DNA from: Dyadobacter linearis
Lineage (GTDB): Bacteria > Bacteroidota > Bacteroidia > Cytophagales > Spirosomataceae
Length of the DNA stretch: 64,000 bases
NCBI RefSeq assembly: GCF_907165045.1
Contig: NZ_CAJRAU010000004.1
Span: forward strand, 124,001 to 188,000
Direction: 5' to 3'
Under the pieces are notes generated by a model, which was not told where the DNA came from, did not search any database, and saw only the letters and a program-made list of their open reading frames with translations. Shown here one piece after another: positions 55,011 through 63,430 of the stretch. The translations under genes and the position numbers were made by a program. Every line of letters starts with the position of its first letter. Within the stretch, counting starts at the first letter, position 1.

Positions 55011-55690
55011 GATTCCTATCCGCGATTTTTTGTGCCTTGTTCCTGACAACCGCGTTTGATTCTCATTCTCAAACCAAATCAACCGCATGGTATGCGACGG
55101 CCAATGGTAATTTTTACCTGCCCGTCGACAACCGGTTAAAGGGCGTTTATCCGATTTTGGGTTACGATAAAACAACTTCTCCCAAAATACTCCTGGGCGG
55201 CGTCGGGTTTGGTGCAGCAATGCTGAAACCGCTGAGCAAGGATTTCAGCTTCAAAGCACAAACTAATTTTTCCAAACATACTTACTGGGAGGAGCAGGTG
55301 CAGATGAGAGATTATGTCGCCTCTTCGATCGGATACTTTCAATCCGGTTCTTCGGATTACGGACTGGGCCTGGCTGCAATGATCCATTATTTTCCCGTTG
55401 AAGCTTTCTCAATAGGAGCCGGAATCAGTGCGCAGGCTACTTTAATTTCATTTTCAAGAACTCCCGGAATGTACATCGGTGCAGATATTGATCCCGGTTT
55501 CGTTGTAAATCGCTATTACAAACCGGTCATGCCGATGGTGCCGGTTGAGCTTTCGTATAAACTGAAAAGTTTGCTGTTCAATGTGCGTTACGAGGCCGGA
55601 TTCACCAACAGAATAAAAGGAGACCTGGCTAAGTACAAAACTGATAAATTTAGTCTCCTAACATTCGAACTTGGGTTTTTGCTCAATTAA
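55007..55690 (+). CDS. Putative outer-membrane beta-barrel protein
   Basis: A 227-residue protein with a signal peptide (FLSAIFCALFLTTAFDSHSQ) and beta-strand periodicity to the end (AGFTNRIKGDL, FSLLTFELGFLLN). Aromatic residues flank putative strands and the last residues are hydrophobic, as in small outer membrane barrels. No named family recognised. It is the third gene of the YfhO operon, overlapping the lipoprotein gene by 4 bp. Confidence 0.68.
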   Translation: MRFLSAIFCALFLTTAFDSHSQTKSTAWYATANGNFYLPVDNRLKGVYPILGYDKTTSPKILLGGVGFGAAMLKPLSKDFSFKAQTNFSKHTYWEEQVQMRDYVASSIGYFQSGSSDYGLGLAAMIHYFPVEAFSIGAGISAQATLISFSRTPGMYIGADIDPGFVVNRYYKPVMPMVPVELSYKLKSLLFNVRYEAGFTNRIKGDLAKYKTDKFSLLTFELGFLLN

Positions 55691-55731
55691 GGCGCTTTTC
55701 CAAGGTTAATTTTTCTAAAAATCTATCAAAA

Positions 55732-56259
55732 ATGACAGACAGGAGATATCCGATTGGTCCGTTTGTTCCTCAGGAAAGCTACACTGAAGAAGAGCTGACC
55801 GAGTTGATTGCTACTATCGAATCCGCTCCTTCGGCCTATCGCGAGCTGGCGGCCAGCTTTTCAGAGGAGGATCTTGCCAAGACTTACCGGGAAGGCAGCT
55901 GGACTGTTCAACAGCTTATTCACCACGTGGCAGATATCCATTTGGTGCACTTTTTCAGAATGAAAAAAGCATTGACCGAACCGGATTATAAAGAGGTTAC
56001 ATTGATCAATATGGACGGTTGGGTCAAAACGCCGGAAGCTAATTTTTACCCTGTTGAAGATTCGCTGGCTGCTTTTGAAAGTATTGGAAACCGGTATGTT
56101 TACCTCGCCAAAAACCTCACTGCCGAGCAATTGGATATTGCGTATTTTCATCCTGTCCGTCAAATCTGGATCAGTCAGAAAAATGCATTGGCAATGTCGG
56201 CCTGGCACGTTAAGCATCATTTTGCACATATCGAGCTCGCGCTGGGGATTCTTGAATAG
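55732..56259 (+). CDS. DinB-like metal-dependent hydrolase (YfiT/BstA bacillithiol-transferase type)
   Basis: A 175-residue four-helix DinB-fold protein. The metal-binding histidines lie in VQQLIHHVADIH and in MSAWHVKHHFAHIELAL, the YfiT arrangement, with the N-terminal RYPIGPFVPQESYTEEEL typical of YfiT proteins. Relatives are bacillithiol S-transferases or hydrolases acting on electrophiles in the cytoplasm. It has no evident link to the genes around it. Confidence 0.87.
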   Translation: MTDRRYPIGPFVPQESYTEEELTELIATIESAPSAYRELAASFSEEDLAKTYREGSWTVQQLIHHVADIHLVHFFRMKKALTEPDYKEVTLINMDGWVKTPEANFYPVEDSLAAFESIGNRYVYLAKNLTAEQLDIAYFHPVRQIWISQKNALAMSAWHVKHHFAHIELALGILE

Positions 56260-56275
56260 CTTTTAATGCAAAAGT

Positions 56276-56503
56276 ATGTCACAAGCTACCGGTAAATATC
56301 TGATCCTCATTGGTCTGGCGGTTGTTCTGATTGGCATTATCGTTTATTTCCTAAGTGATAAATTGCACTGGCTCGGCAGATTGCCCGGCGATATCCGCGT
56401 TGAAAAGGAAAATTTTAAATTTTACTTCCCAATAACTACAATGCTACTGCTCAGCGGGTTGCTGAATTTGGTTATTTGGCTGGTAAGGCGTTTTTGGGGT
56501 TAG
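56276..56503 (+). CDS. DUF2905 family small membrane protein
   Basis: A 75-residue protein with two helices (GKYLILIGLAVVLIGIIVYF and the C-terminal half) separated by the family motif WLGRLPGDIRVEKENFKFYF. The family is widespread and functionally uncharacterised. It starts 16 bp after the DinB-like gene and may be cotranscribed. Confidence 0.88.
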   Translation: MSQATGKYLILIGLAVVLIGIIVYFLSDKLHWLGRLPGDIRVEKENFKFYFPITTMLLLSGLLNLVIWLVRRFWG

Positions 56504-56650
56504 TACAGGGTATTCTATTCTGTAAAATCATGAGCAATATTTCCGGGAGTATTATTTATCTTTTTGTTTTTGTCGTTGTTTGGCGCATGTTGCGGGAATC
56601 CGGCGAATTGCAAAGAGCAAGTAAGGCACGGTTTTCGATGTTGTATTTGC

Positions 56651-58105
56651 ATGAAAATTCTCCTTACCGGCGCGACGGGTTACATTGGAAAACGGCTGCT
56701 CCCTGTATTGCTTGAAAATGGGCACGAAGTAGTATGTTGCGTCCGCGATAAGAACCGGTTTCCCACGGGCGGCATCTACGCGCAGCCCGGCATTTCTCTC
56801 TACGAAGTTGATTTTCTGAATGATAAAGTGGCTGAAAAGCTACCGGCTGGGATCGACGCTGCCTATTACCTGATTCACTCCATGAGTGCTGATTCAGGGG
56901 ATTTTGAGAAAATGGAGGCAGTTTCGGCCAGAAATTTTATGAATCTCATCGCTGATTCTGGCATTAAGCAGATCATTTATCTCGGCGGGATCACCAATAG
57001 TAAGGAGCTTTCTAAACATTTATCTTCCCGAAAAAAAGTGGAGGAAATTCTCGGTGGAAGCGCTATTCCACTCACGGCCGTAAAGGCGGGAATTATTGTA
57101 GGATCGGGCAGCGCGTCTTTTGAGATAATTCGGGACCTGGTTGAAAAATTGCCCTTGATGGTCACACCTAAATGGCTCACTACCAAGAGTAAACCTATTG
57201 CTATCCGTAATATCCTGGAATTTCTTTCCGGTGTTTTGTTAAATGAAAAAACATTTGACCGTTCTTTCGACGTGGGTGGCCCGGAAGTGCTGACTTACAG
57301 GCAAATGCTGTTGCAATTTGCAGAAGTACGCGGATTAAAACGCTACATTTTAACATTGCCGGTGATGACGCCGAAGCTGTCGTCATACTGGCTCTACTTT
57401 GTCACTTCGACCTCCTTCAAACTGGCCGCCAATCTCGTCAATAGTATGAAAGTAGACGTTGTTCCGGAGAATAACGAGCTGGAACAAATGCTGGGCATAA
57501 AACCGATATCGTATAAGGAAGCCGTTTCGCTGGCTTTTCAAAAGATCGAACAGAACAATGTCGTTTCCAGCTGGACGGATTCATTTGTTTCGAGCTATTC
57601 AAACAGCTACATGATCGAACATATCCGCATTCCGAAAGCAGGTTGCTTTACGGACCGGCGCCAGAAAGAAATCACCGAAGATGTGGATCAGGTTGTTGAA
57701 AATATATGGTCGATCGGTGGCCGGCGCGGGTGGTATTATGGAAACTGGATGTGGAAGCTGCGCGGATTTATGGATAAAATGGTCGGTGGAGTGGGGCTAC
57801 GTCGTGGCAGGACTAACGCGCATTCCATTTATAGTGGCGATACCCTCGATTTCTGGCGGGTACTGGCGGCGGATAAGCCCAACAAAAGATTGCTGCTTTA
57901 TGCAGAAATGAAATTGCCTGGTGAGGCCTGGCTCGAATTCAAAATAGTGAGCAAAGATTCCAAAAACTACCTGATGCAAACTGCCACATTTCGCCCGAAA
58001 GGGCTATTGGGCAGGTTATACTGGTACTCCGTGCTGCCTTTCCACTTTTTTGTGTTTGAAGGTATGGTCAAAAATGTGATCGGGTACCGGGAAGAAGTTG
58101 TTTGA
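56651..58105 (+). CDS. NAD(P)-binding Rossmann protein with DUF2867 C-terminal domain
   Basis: A 484-residue protein. The N-terminal 290 residues are an atypical short-chain dehydrogenase with NAD loop ILLTGATGYIGKRLLPVL and the segment AAYYLIHSMSADSGDFE; the C-terminal 170 residues are a DUF2867 domain (CFTDRRQKEITEDVDQVVE, then WYYGNWMWKLRG). This fusion is common and uncharacterised. An open frame reaches 29 codons upstream, but ATG 56651 begins directly at the nucleotide-binding strand. Confidence 0.85.
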   Translation: MKILLTGATGYIGKRLLPVLLENGHEVVCCVRDKNRFPTGGIYAQPGISLYEVDFLNDKVAEKLPAGIDAAYYLIHSMSADSGDFEKMEAVSARNFMNLIADSGIKQIIYLGGITNSKELSKHLSSRKKVEEILGGSAIPLTAVKAGIIVGSGSASFEIIRDLVEKLPLMVTPKWLTTKSKPIAIRNILEFLSGVLLNEKTFDRSFDVGGPEVLTYRQMLLQFAEVRGLKRYILTLPVMTPKLSSYWLYFVTSTSFKLAANLVNSMKVDVVPENNELEQMLGIKPISYKEAVSLAFQKIEQNNVVSSWTDSFVSSYSNSYMIEHIRIPKAGCFTDRRQKEITEDVDQVVENIWSIGGRRGWYYGNWMWKLRGFMDKMVGGVGLRRGRTNAHSIYSGDTLDFWRVLAADKPNKRLLLYAEMKLPGEAWLEFKIVSKDSKNYLMQTATFRPKGLLGRLYWYSVLPFHFFVFEGMVKNVIGYREEVV

Positions 58106-58114
58106 CGGCGGGTG

Positions 58115-59218
58115 TTACCAGATCAAAATGTAGTTTGAGCTTCTTCCGCCAGCTTCATCTTTATACAAGATTCCTTTGTTTATCAGATCCTGGATATCTC
58201 TCCCAGCGGTGTCTTGTGAGCTTTTTGTAATTTTTGCCCACTTCGAAGTTGTCAGTTTTCCAAAGAAATCATCCTCCATTTTCCTGACCATCAGTTGTTG
58301 CCTCGCATTCAAAGTCACGTCTGCATTTTTATCCCAAAATGCTGCCCGTTGCAATACTACATCCAGCATTTGCAGCGTGTTGCCTAGCGAATCCTTCAAG
58401 CATTGAAGATACCAGTTCAGCCAGTCTGTGATTTCCAGGTTATTTTTCTGGGTCTTTTCAAGCACCTCGTAATACTCATTTCGGCGCTTTCTTATCTGTG
58501 AAGACATACTATAATAGCGTTGCGCACTTCCTTCTGCACGCGCCAGTTGCATATCCGCGATCGCCCTCGCAATCCTTCCGTTTCCATCGTTAAATGGGTG
58601 AATGGTAACAAACCAAAGATGAGCGATTCCGGATTTCAGAACAGGGTCAATGGCCTGGTTACTATTGAACCAGGTAAAAAAAATGCGCATTTCTTCTTCA
58701 AGACGAGCCGCATCAGGTGCTTCAAAATGAACTGTTTCCCTACCTATTGCTCCCGAAACCACCTGCATAGGACCTTTCCCGCCGTCGCGCCATCTGCCGG
58801 TTGCAATTGCAAACATGACGCTTTTACCCGAAGGAAATAGAGACGAATGCCAGCCAAATAAGCGATCATCCGTAAGTATATCGGTAAAGTTTTGCGTTGC
58901 ATCCAGCGTCATTTCCACTACACCTTCTACATTCCGGTCAGAAGGCACAAGGCCTGCTATTTCCAATCCGAGCCGTCGGGCTATGGAAGATCGAACCTGG
59001 TCAGGATCCAAATGTTCCCCCTCAATCTCGGTAGACTTGAGTATATCTTCGGTAAGTGTTTTAAGAGCGGCTTGTGTTCGGGTCAAAAAGCCAAGTGACT
59101 GCATTCTCCCGGCAACTACACCTTGCAGGTAACGTACTTCTCCCAGCGTTCGGGATAAGTCTGATTCTTCCCACGTAAATTCCGGCCAACCCGCTTTTTG
59201 ATGGATGTACAATGCCAT
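58115..59218 (-). CDS. Fic family protein with N-terminal inhibitory helix and C-terminal winged helix
   Basis: A 367-residue protein. N-terminal DUF4172-like region (residues 1-95) with the autoinhibitory motif S62-x3-E66-G67 (KSTEIEGEHL), the Fic core with the complete catalytic loop HPFNDGNGRIAR (His207), and a C-terminal winged-helix segment (residues 315-367, WAKITKSSQDTAGRDIQDL). Fic enzymes transfer AMP from ATP to protein targets; the S-x3-E-G helix keeps the enzyme off. The winged helix and the ordered inverted repeats just upstream suggest that it represses its own gene. It is monocistronic on the minus strand and close to other accessory genes. Confidence 0.9.
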   Translation of the reverse strand: MALYIHQKAGWPEFTWEESDLSRTLGEVRYLQGVVAGRMQSLGFLTRTQAALKTLTEDILKSTEIEGEHLDPDQVRSSIARRLGLEIAGLVPSDRNVEGVVEMTLDATQNFTDILTDDRLFGWHSSLFPSGKSVMFAIATGRWRDGGKGPMQVVSGAIGRETVHFEAPDAARLEEEMRIFFTWFNSNQAIDPVLKSGIAHLWFVTIHPFNDGNGRIARAIADMQLARAEGSAQRYYSMSSQIRKRRNEYYEVLEKTQKNNLEITDWLNWYLQCLKDSLGNTLQMLDVVLQRAAFWDKNADVTLNARQQLMVRKMEDDFFGKLTTSKWAKITKSSQDTAGRDIQDLINKGILYKDEAGGRSSNYILIW

Positions 59219-59229
59219 ATTGCTTGATT

Positions 59230-59291
59230 TGCGGTGAATATAATCACTATTCTCCGCAATAATGCGGAGAATAGCCTACTTAATCTCCGCA
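59230..59291. promoter_or_regulatory. Ordered half-site array upstream of the Fic gene
   Basis: TGCGG(T/A)GAATA at 59230 and 59263 and TCTCCGCA at 59251 and 59284 recur with a 33-bp period. The central pair forms a perfect palindrome CTATTCTCCGCA-ATAA-TGCGGAGAATAG (59247-59274). Two units at three helical turns, 12-73 bp from the Fic start codon and running into the end of the DUF983 gene, look like an operator; the central palindrome could instead be a terminator, though no T-run follows. Confidence 0.55.
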
Positions 59292-59644
59292 TGCTCGTCA
59301 AAACCAATAAAAACATGGATCCAGATTGACCTGCCTAGTCTGATAATAATGGGTTGCAGCAGGAATAGAATAACTGTCAGCGCTACGAAAAACCAGTTCA
59401 TTTCCATCTTGAAATACCCTAAAAACAAGATGGAAAGCAGCGTCATAATGAAAATGACGATCGGGAAGCTAGTCCATAACGCGCCAATATAAAAGCCAGG
59501 TTCTATCTTGAAATCCTGGCCGCAGGCTGCGCAGTGATCGGGCATATCCAGACTACCTTTCAAACTATAAGGATTTCGTTTTATAAAAAGATTTCCTTGA
59601 CGGCAGCGCGGACATTTGAAGGTGATAATGCTGGCTAACTGCAT
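59276..59644 (-). CDS. DUF983 family protein with zinc-ribbon-like cysteines
   Basis: A 122-residue membrane protein. The N-terminal part has two Cys pairs (FKCPRCRQGN and DHCAACGQDF) that probably bind zinc, followed by two hydrophobic segments (about residues 53-75 and 83-102). DUF983 proteins are uncharacterised. Its start lies 1 bp after the stop of the preceding gene on the same strand, so the two are probably cotranscribed. Confidence 0.87.
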   Translation of the reverse strand: MQLASIITFKCPRCRQGNLFIKRNPYSLKGSLDMPDHCAACGQDFKIEPGFYIGALWTSFPIVIFIMTLLSILFLGYFKMEMNWFFVALTVILFLLQPIIIRLGRSIWIHVFIGFDEHAEIK

Positions 59645-59645
59645 G

Positions 59646-60146
59646 TTACTTACGGACAGGCTTCAAGCCGAGCATCGGTCTGGTCCCGATGGAAGCCGGT
59701 TGTTTCTGGAATGTCAATAAGCTGGTGATCTCTTGTGGTTCTATATATTGACGATAGCCGGAAATGTATCTCTCAATGATAAATGCCTCTTCCCGCTCAA
59801 ATGAAACCGATCCGGTTCCGATAAATGCGGACATATCATACAGCTTTTTGTGCCAGATCGCCGCGCCGAGGTTACCATCGAAATGGTAGTGATTTTCAAA
59901 TCCATGATCGAATTTAAAGTGGATCGGCTTCCCCGCATTCGCGATCAGGCTCTCCGGCGTACCCGTTAATGTGATCGGAATGTAAGTTTTCTTGTCATAA
60001 ATAAATCCGCCGTAGTTATTTTTAATATGTTCCCGCATATTGCGTGGCGCGTCGCCGACCAGCAATGCATCCACCAGCAAAATGAGTTTCGCTGCATTGA
60101 ATTGTTCGGGGTTTTCGATAAGTGGGAGTGTTGAAATGCGTATCAT
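59646..60146 (-). CDS. Conserved-looking protein of unknown function
   Basis: A 166-residue soluble protein without signal peptide or helices. Visible features are LILLVDALLVGDAPRNMREH and a His/Asp-rich stretch FKFDHGFENHYHFDGNLG. I do not recognise a family. It is followed after 1 bp by the DUF983 gene and likely transcribed with it. Confidence 0.65.
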   Translation of the reverse strand: MIRISTLPLIENPEQFNAAKLILLVDALLVGDAPRNMREHIKNNYGGFIYDKKTYIPITLTGTPESLIANAGKPIHFKFDHGFENHYHFDGNLGAAIWHKKLYDMSAFIGTGSVSFEREEAFIIERYISGYRQYIEPQEITSLLTFQKQPASIGTRPMLGLKPVRK

Positions 60147-60251
60147 CGGCGGAAAAGTTACTGAGTTGCAAAGTTAACTAACAATTGTACCGCGTTTACG
60201 GCATGATAATTTTCGATTGGAGCAAAAAATATACAAAATTCAAAAAAATCA

Positions 60252-60623
60252 ATGACAGTAAAAACGTACAGGTTCATCGGCCTTCTGGGCGATGGACGAG
60301 AAAATTTCAGTGATAAAGAACTGGATCAGGAACAACCAACCGAGCCTGTCGTAATCGACGCATTCGGCTTTTCGGATGTGTACAGGTATTCGGGATATGT
60401 GTTTTTGAATGAAGAATGGTATAAGAAATACGATAAAAATTCCCACGCCGATACTTCGAAAATTGACAGTTTGCTCGTTAATCTGGTAAAATATGCCGTG
60501 AAAGATTCGAAGTCGGAGAATTTGGCGAAAGTGGAGGCTTACCTGCAATCTCCGCCGGAGACCGTGGAGCAGGCGATTGAGGTTTGGAAAGGGTTTTGGG
60601 ATCCGGCGCTGAAGCGGATATAG
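60252..60623 (+). CDS. Small protein of unknown function
   Basis: A 123-residue acidic soluble protein starting MTVKTYRFIGLLGDGRENFS, with a central PVVIDAFGFSDVYRYSGYVF and a helical C-terminus. No domain recognised. It is divergent from the unknown gene at 59646-60146 and ends directly before two REP-like palindromes. Confidence 0.6.
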   Translation: MTVKTYRFIGLLGDGRENFSDKELDQEQPTEPVVIDAFGFSDVYRYSGYVFLNEEWYKKYDKNSHADTSKIDSLLVNLVKYAVKDSKSENLAKVEAYLQSPPETVEQAIEVWKGFWDPALKRI

Positions 60624-60740
60624 CGTTTTCGCACGTCCCCGGACTGAAGTCCGGGGTAATTGATTTTGGGCTTTGCTTGGTTACGTTTTTGCACGTCCCC
60701 GGACTGAAGTCCAGGGTAATTGATTTTTGCCTTCGCTTCG
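60624..60740. repeat. Two tandem REP-like elements
   Basis: Two units of about 57-60 bp, 60 bp apart, each with the palindrome CCCCGGAC-TGAA-GTCCGGGG (60637-60656; 60697-60716 with one change) preceded by GCACGT and followed by TAATTGATTTT. The core GACTGAAGTC and the trailing AATTGATTT are shared with the palindromes at 19010-19740 although the outer arms differ, so both belong to one repeat superfamily. Confidence 0.85.
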
Positions 60741-60798
60741 CTGGGCTCTGACTTTGTTGTTACCAACAAAAGGGTAACCGACAAAACTGCCTCGCAAA

Positions 60799-61221
60799 TC
60801 AATCGTTACCGCGGCCGCGGTTTGGGAACAGGTATTTGGTGACTGCCAGGAAGAATGCGGCTACGTTGATCGTGGTGGTGGTGATCAATGCAATGGTAAC
60901 CTCGTTCGAAAGTGTGAAATCAAGGTTGAAGTTGGATTGCTTGAACTGGATCGTTTTGAAGCCAACCATCAGAATTATTACAAATATTCCGAACAGCCAC
61001 AGCGCGACCATCCAGAAAATGAGTTTGGCGTATTTCTTCCGCTCCTGCGTGTCTTGCCGGTAGCTTTCCAGTTCAGCTTTGTTTTTTTCCTCGGCGTAGC
61101 CCGCGGTACTTCTTGGGTCACGCGTTGCAAATACTTGACTGTCAGTCGTAATCTGATCGGGAATATCAGACTGACTGTTGATCACGTCGGCTACATTCTG
61201 GACGATATTGGGTGATGGCAT
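60799..61221 (-). CDS. Two-helix membrane protein next to a Panacea antitoxin; candidate toxin
   Basis: A 140-residue protein. Residues 1-60 are polar (FATRDPRSTAGYAEEKNKAE, then LESYRQDTQERKKY). Helix one is about residues 66-88 (KLIFWMVALWLFGIFVIILM), helix two about 107-131 (VTIALITTTTINVAAFFLAV), with a short basic C-terminus. It follows the Panacea-domain gene by 47 bp on the same strand. Panacea proteins neutralise many unrelated toxins, some of them small membrane proteins, so a membrane-acting toxin is a reasonable guess. No sequence family is recognised. Confidence 0.6.
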   Translation of the reverse strand: MPSPNIVQNVADVINSQSDIPDQITTDSQVFATRDPRSTAGYAEEKNKAELESYRQDTQERKKYAKLIFWMVALWLFGIFVIILMVGFKTIQFKQSNFNLDFTLSNEVTIALITTTTINVAAFFLAVTKYLFPNRGRGND

Positions 61222-61268
61222 CGGTGGTGCAGGCTGGCTTTATGGCAAAATTCTACTCAAATTTCGGG

Positions 61269-61727
61269 TTAAGCTTCCTGGGTAGAGATATTGAAAGATT
61301 CTTTGAAATACTGCTTGGTCAGGTCCGGGTTGATCGGCGTGTTAAGTGCCCGTTTGGCAGCCACGTCCCAGGGCGAGCCCGGTAAATGCGTCCAGTTCGC
61401 GAGCTTGATACCGTCTACACTTTTGGCAATATTCCAGACATCCAGTAAAATCGATTGCGTATTGGCGTCAAGATTGAGGTCGCCCGAGGGTTGCGGCGCG
61501 GTGATTGGCTTGTCGGCCCAGCCTTTGAAAGTATTATAAACCGAAGGAATAACGGGCCCATATCTCCAAGCCTGAATATCATCGGCCAGCAGCGGTTTTT
61601 CTGTGAGCGCCAAATGCATTCCATTGGCCAGATAAAGCACTTTTTGCAATTTCATGTTCGTGAGCGGCACGTCGTCTACAATGCCGAGATTCACGAAATA
61701 AGAAGCTACCTTAATTGCATCGTACAT
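61269..61727 (-). CDS. Panacea/SocA-type (DUF4065) antitoxin domain protein
   Basis: A 152-residue protein with the Panacea fold pattern: DAIKVASYFVNLG, TNMKLQKVLYLANGMHLAL and the central DIQAWRYGPVIPSVYNTFKG, then LANWTHLPGSPWDVAA. Known members (SocA, GepA-like, PanA) are antitoxins that hold or deliver partner toxins. It is transcribed first, followed by the two-helix membrane protein gene. It diverges from the XRE-cupin gene, with about 210 bp between starts. Confidence 0.87.
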   Translation of the reverse strand: MYDAIKVASYFVNLGIVDDVPLTNMKLQKVLYLANGMHLALTEKPLLADDIQAWRYGPVIPSVYNTFKGWADKPITAPQPSGDLNLDANTQSILLDVWNIAKSVDGIKLANWTHLPGSPWDVAAKRALNTPINPDLTKQYFKESFNISTQEA

Positions 61728-61888
61728 ATCAATAATCTTAGTTTGTGAGAAGGAATTAGAATAAAAAGCAACAAAAATGTCCTGAATATAACGAAATATC
61801 TTTGAAAAATAGTTTCGTAACAGGGCTTATTGCGCTTGTAAATAGCTTTCGGTACGGAGATTTTTTTTGTGGTAAATAAAATTTAGGT

Positions 61889-61902
61889 CGTATCATTATA
61901 CG
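61889..61902. promoter_or_regulatory. Short palindrome upstream of the XRE-cupin regulator
   Basis: CGTAT-CATT-ATACG, perfect 5-bp arms, 34 bp before the regulator start and in the gap to the Panacea gene. A possible autoregulatory operator; the site is short and could be chance. Confidence 0.3.
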
Positions 61903-61936
61903 CAGATTAAGTTAGTTTCATTTTACTTAGAGTAGC

Positions 61937-62515
61937 ATGCAGGAAGACATTCTTTTGCAGATCAGCAATAAATTAAAGGAGGTAAGGAAAAACAAAGGAG
62001 TTACTCTTCAGGAAATTGCCGACGATGCCGGAGTGACCAAAAGTCTGGTTTCTCAAATTGAAAACAGCCGCACCATTCCCTCGCTTCCCGTCATGCTCGG
62101 GCTCATCAAAGCATTGGACATCGATCTCAATGTATTTTTCAACGATATTATTTCCAAAACACCAGGCGAAAATGTGCTGATCCGCAGAAAAGAGGACTAC
62201 CAGCCATTCACGAAAGAGAATGCGAAAGGCTTTTTTTACCAGCGGATATTCAGCAAGCAATTCAAGGATAATCACATTGATGTGGTCCTTTTACGGCTCG
62301 AAAAAGATGCGAAGCGGCCGATGGTAAAGACCAATGCGTTCGAATTTAAATACGTGTTGCAGGGCTCCGTTGAATACACGGTCGGAAAGAATAAGTATGT
62401 GCTCAATCAGGGCGATTCCATGTTTTTCGACGCGAACGAATTGCATAACCCCAAATGCATCGACGGCGACGAGGTGTTGCTGCTTGTTATCTACTTTTTT
62501 CACGATCCTGTGTAG
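61937..62515 (+). CDS. XRE-family regulator with cupin domain
   Basis: A 192-residue regulator. N-terminal XRE helix-turn-helix (residues 10-65: LKEVRKNKGVTLQEIADDAG, SLVSQIENSRTIPSLPVML) and a C-terminal cupin barrel (TNAFEFKYVLQGSVEYTVG, LNQGDSMFFDANELHNPK) that senses a small ligand or metal. Its position directly upstream of two phosphonate-type catabolic genes, on the same strand, suggests that it controls them. Ligand unknown. Confidence 0.88.
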   Translation: MQEDILLQISNKLKEVRKNKGVTLQEIADDAGVTKSLVSQIENSRTIPSLPVMLGLIKALDIDLNVFFNDIISKTPGENVLIRRKEDYQPFTKENAKGFFYQRIFSKQFKDNHIDVVLLRLEKDAKRPMVKTNAFEFKYVLQGSVEYTVGKNKYVLNQGDSMFFDANELHNPKCIDGDEVLLLVIYFFHDPV

Positions 62516-62577
62516 CCTTTCTTTACACTCCGCACTTATCTTCTTCGAAAGTTAAATATAAATTAACATTCGCTTAA

Positions 62578-62607
62578 TTTGTTTTTACGTCATTCCTTCT
62601 AGTTTTG
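62578..62607 (+). promoter_or_regulatory. Promoter of the phosphonatase-like gene
   Basis: TTTG at 62578-62581 and TAGTTTTG at 62600-62607, an 18-bp gap, match the Bacteroidota -33/-7 consensus. The leader to the ATG would be about 95 bases. Confidence 0.5.
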
Positions 62608-62707
62608 TGAAATCAGTTCGTGTTAGCGGGCTTAGTTGACGGGTTAAGTATTACTTTACTATTGCCCATCCTAAATCAGATTTTTCACCAATTATTGAGA
62701 ATTGAAA

Positions 62708-63400
62708 ATGATAGAGTTAGTTGTTTTTGATATGGCCGGAACGACGGTTAAAGACAGGAATTTCGTCGGTATTGCCTTTCAAACCGCCATGCAATCGCAA
62801 GGTTATGATGTGGCTGTTGAAATCATTAATCCCTTAATGGGCTACGAAAAGCCGCTGGCGATCAGGATGATGCTGGAAACGCATGAAGCTGAAAAGTCAA
62901 AAATAACAGATGAATTGGTGAGCAGCATTCACAAGCGGTTTGTGGATGAAATGATCCATTTTTATAGCACCACCCAGGAAATAGCGCCGCTTCCAAACGT
63001 GGAAGAAACATTCGAAACGCTTCGCGCAGAGGGCATTAAAATTGCTCTCAATACTGGTTTTTCAAGAGATATAGCGAATGTGATCGTCGAGCGGCTGGGC
63101 TGGGCAGATAAAATAGATATGCTGGTTGCCAGCGACGAGGTACCGCACGGTCGCCCGTTCCCGGATATGATCAATAAAATGATCGCCGAACTGCAAATCA
63201 CTTCTCCTGAGAATGTCGCCAAAGTAGGTGATACCGAGGTAGATATCAATGAAGGGATCAATGCAGGCTGCAAATATGTGATCGGGATTACGACGGGGGC
63301 ATTCACGCGGGAAGCATTGCAGCCACATAATCCTACTCATATTATCGACGATATCGCAGCTGTTGTGAATATCGTTTCTCCCAGTCACAGTTTGGCGTAG
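62708..63400 (+). CDS. Phosphonatase-like HAD hydrolase
   Basis: A 230-residue HAD-superfamily hydrolase. Motif I is VVFDMAGTTVKDRNF with the nucleophile Asp, motif II ALNTGFSRDIAN, and motif IV VAKVGDTEVDINEGINAG. The AGTT variant and the adjacent FAD oxidoreductase match the PhnX-like family found in phosphonate gene clusters, which is expected to cleave the C-P bond of phosphonoacetaldehyde or a relative. The cap Lys used as Schiff base in true PhnX is not evident to me. A TTG lies two codons upstream; I use the ATG at 62708. Confidence 0.85.
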   Translation: MIELVVFDMAGTTVKDRNFVGIAFQTAMQSQGYDVAVEIINPLMGYEKPLAIRMMLETHEAEKSKITDELVSSIHKRFVDEMIHFYSTTQEIAPLPNVEETFETLRAEGIKIALNTGFSRDIANVIVERLGWADKIDMLVASDEVPHGRPFPDMINKMIAELQITSPENVAKVGDTEVDINEGINAGCKYVIGITTGAFTREALQPHNPTHIIDDIAAVVNIVSPSHSLA

Positions 63401-63430
63401 TCTGTTGTAAATCAGTTAGTTTTATTCAAA

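Noticed and set aside
60637..60716. Terminator hairpins after the gene at 60252-60623
   Set aside because: The two GC-rich stems are not followed by T-runs of useful length and are near-identical tandem units sharing the REP core, so a repeat element is the better reading, though they may incidentally stop transcription.
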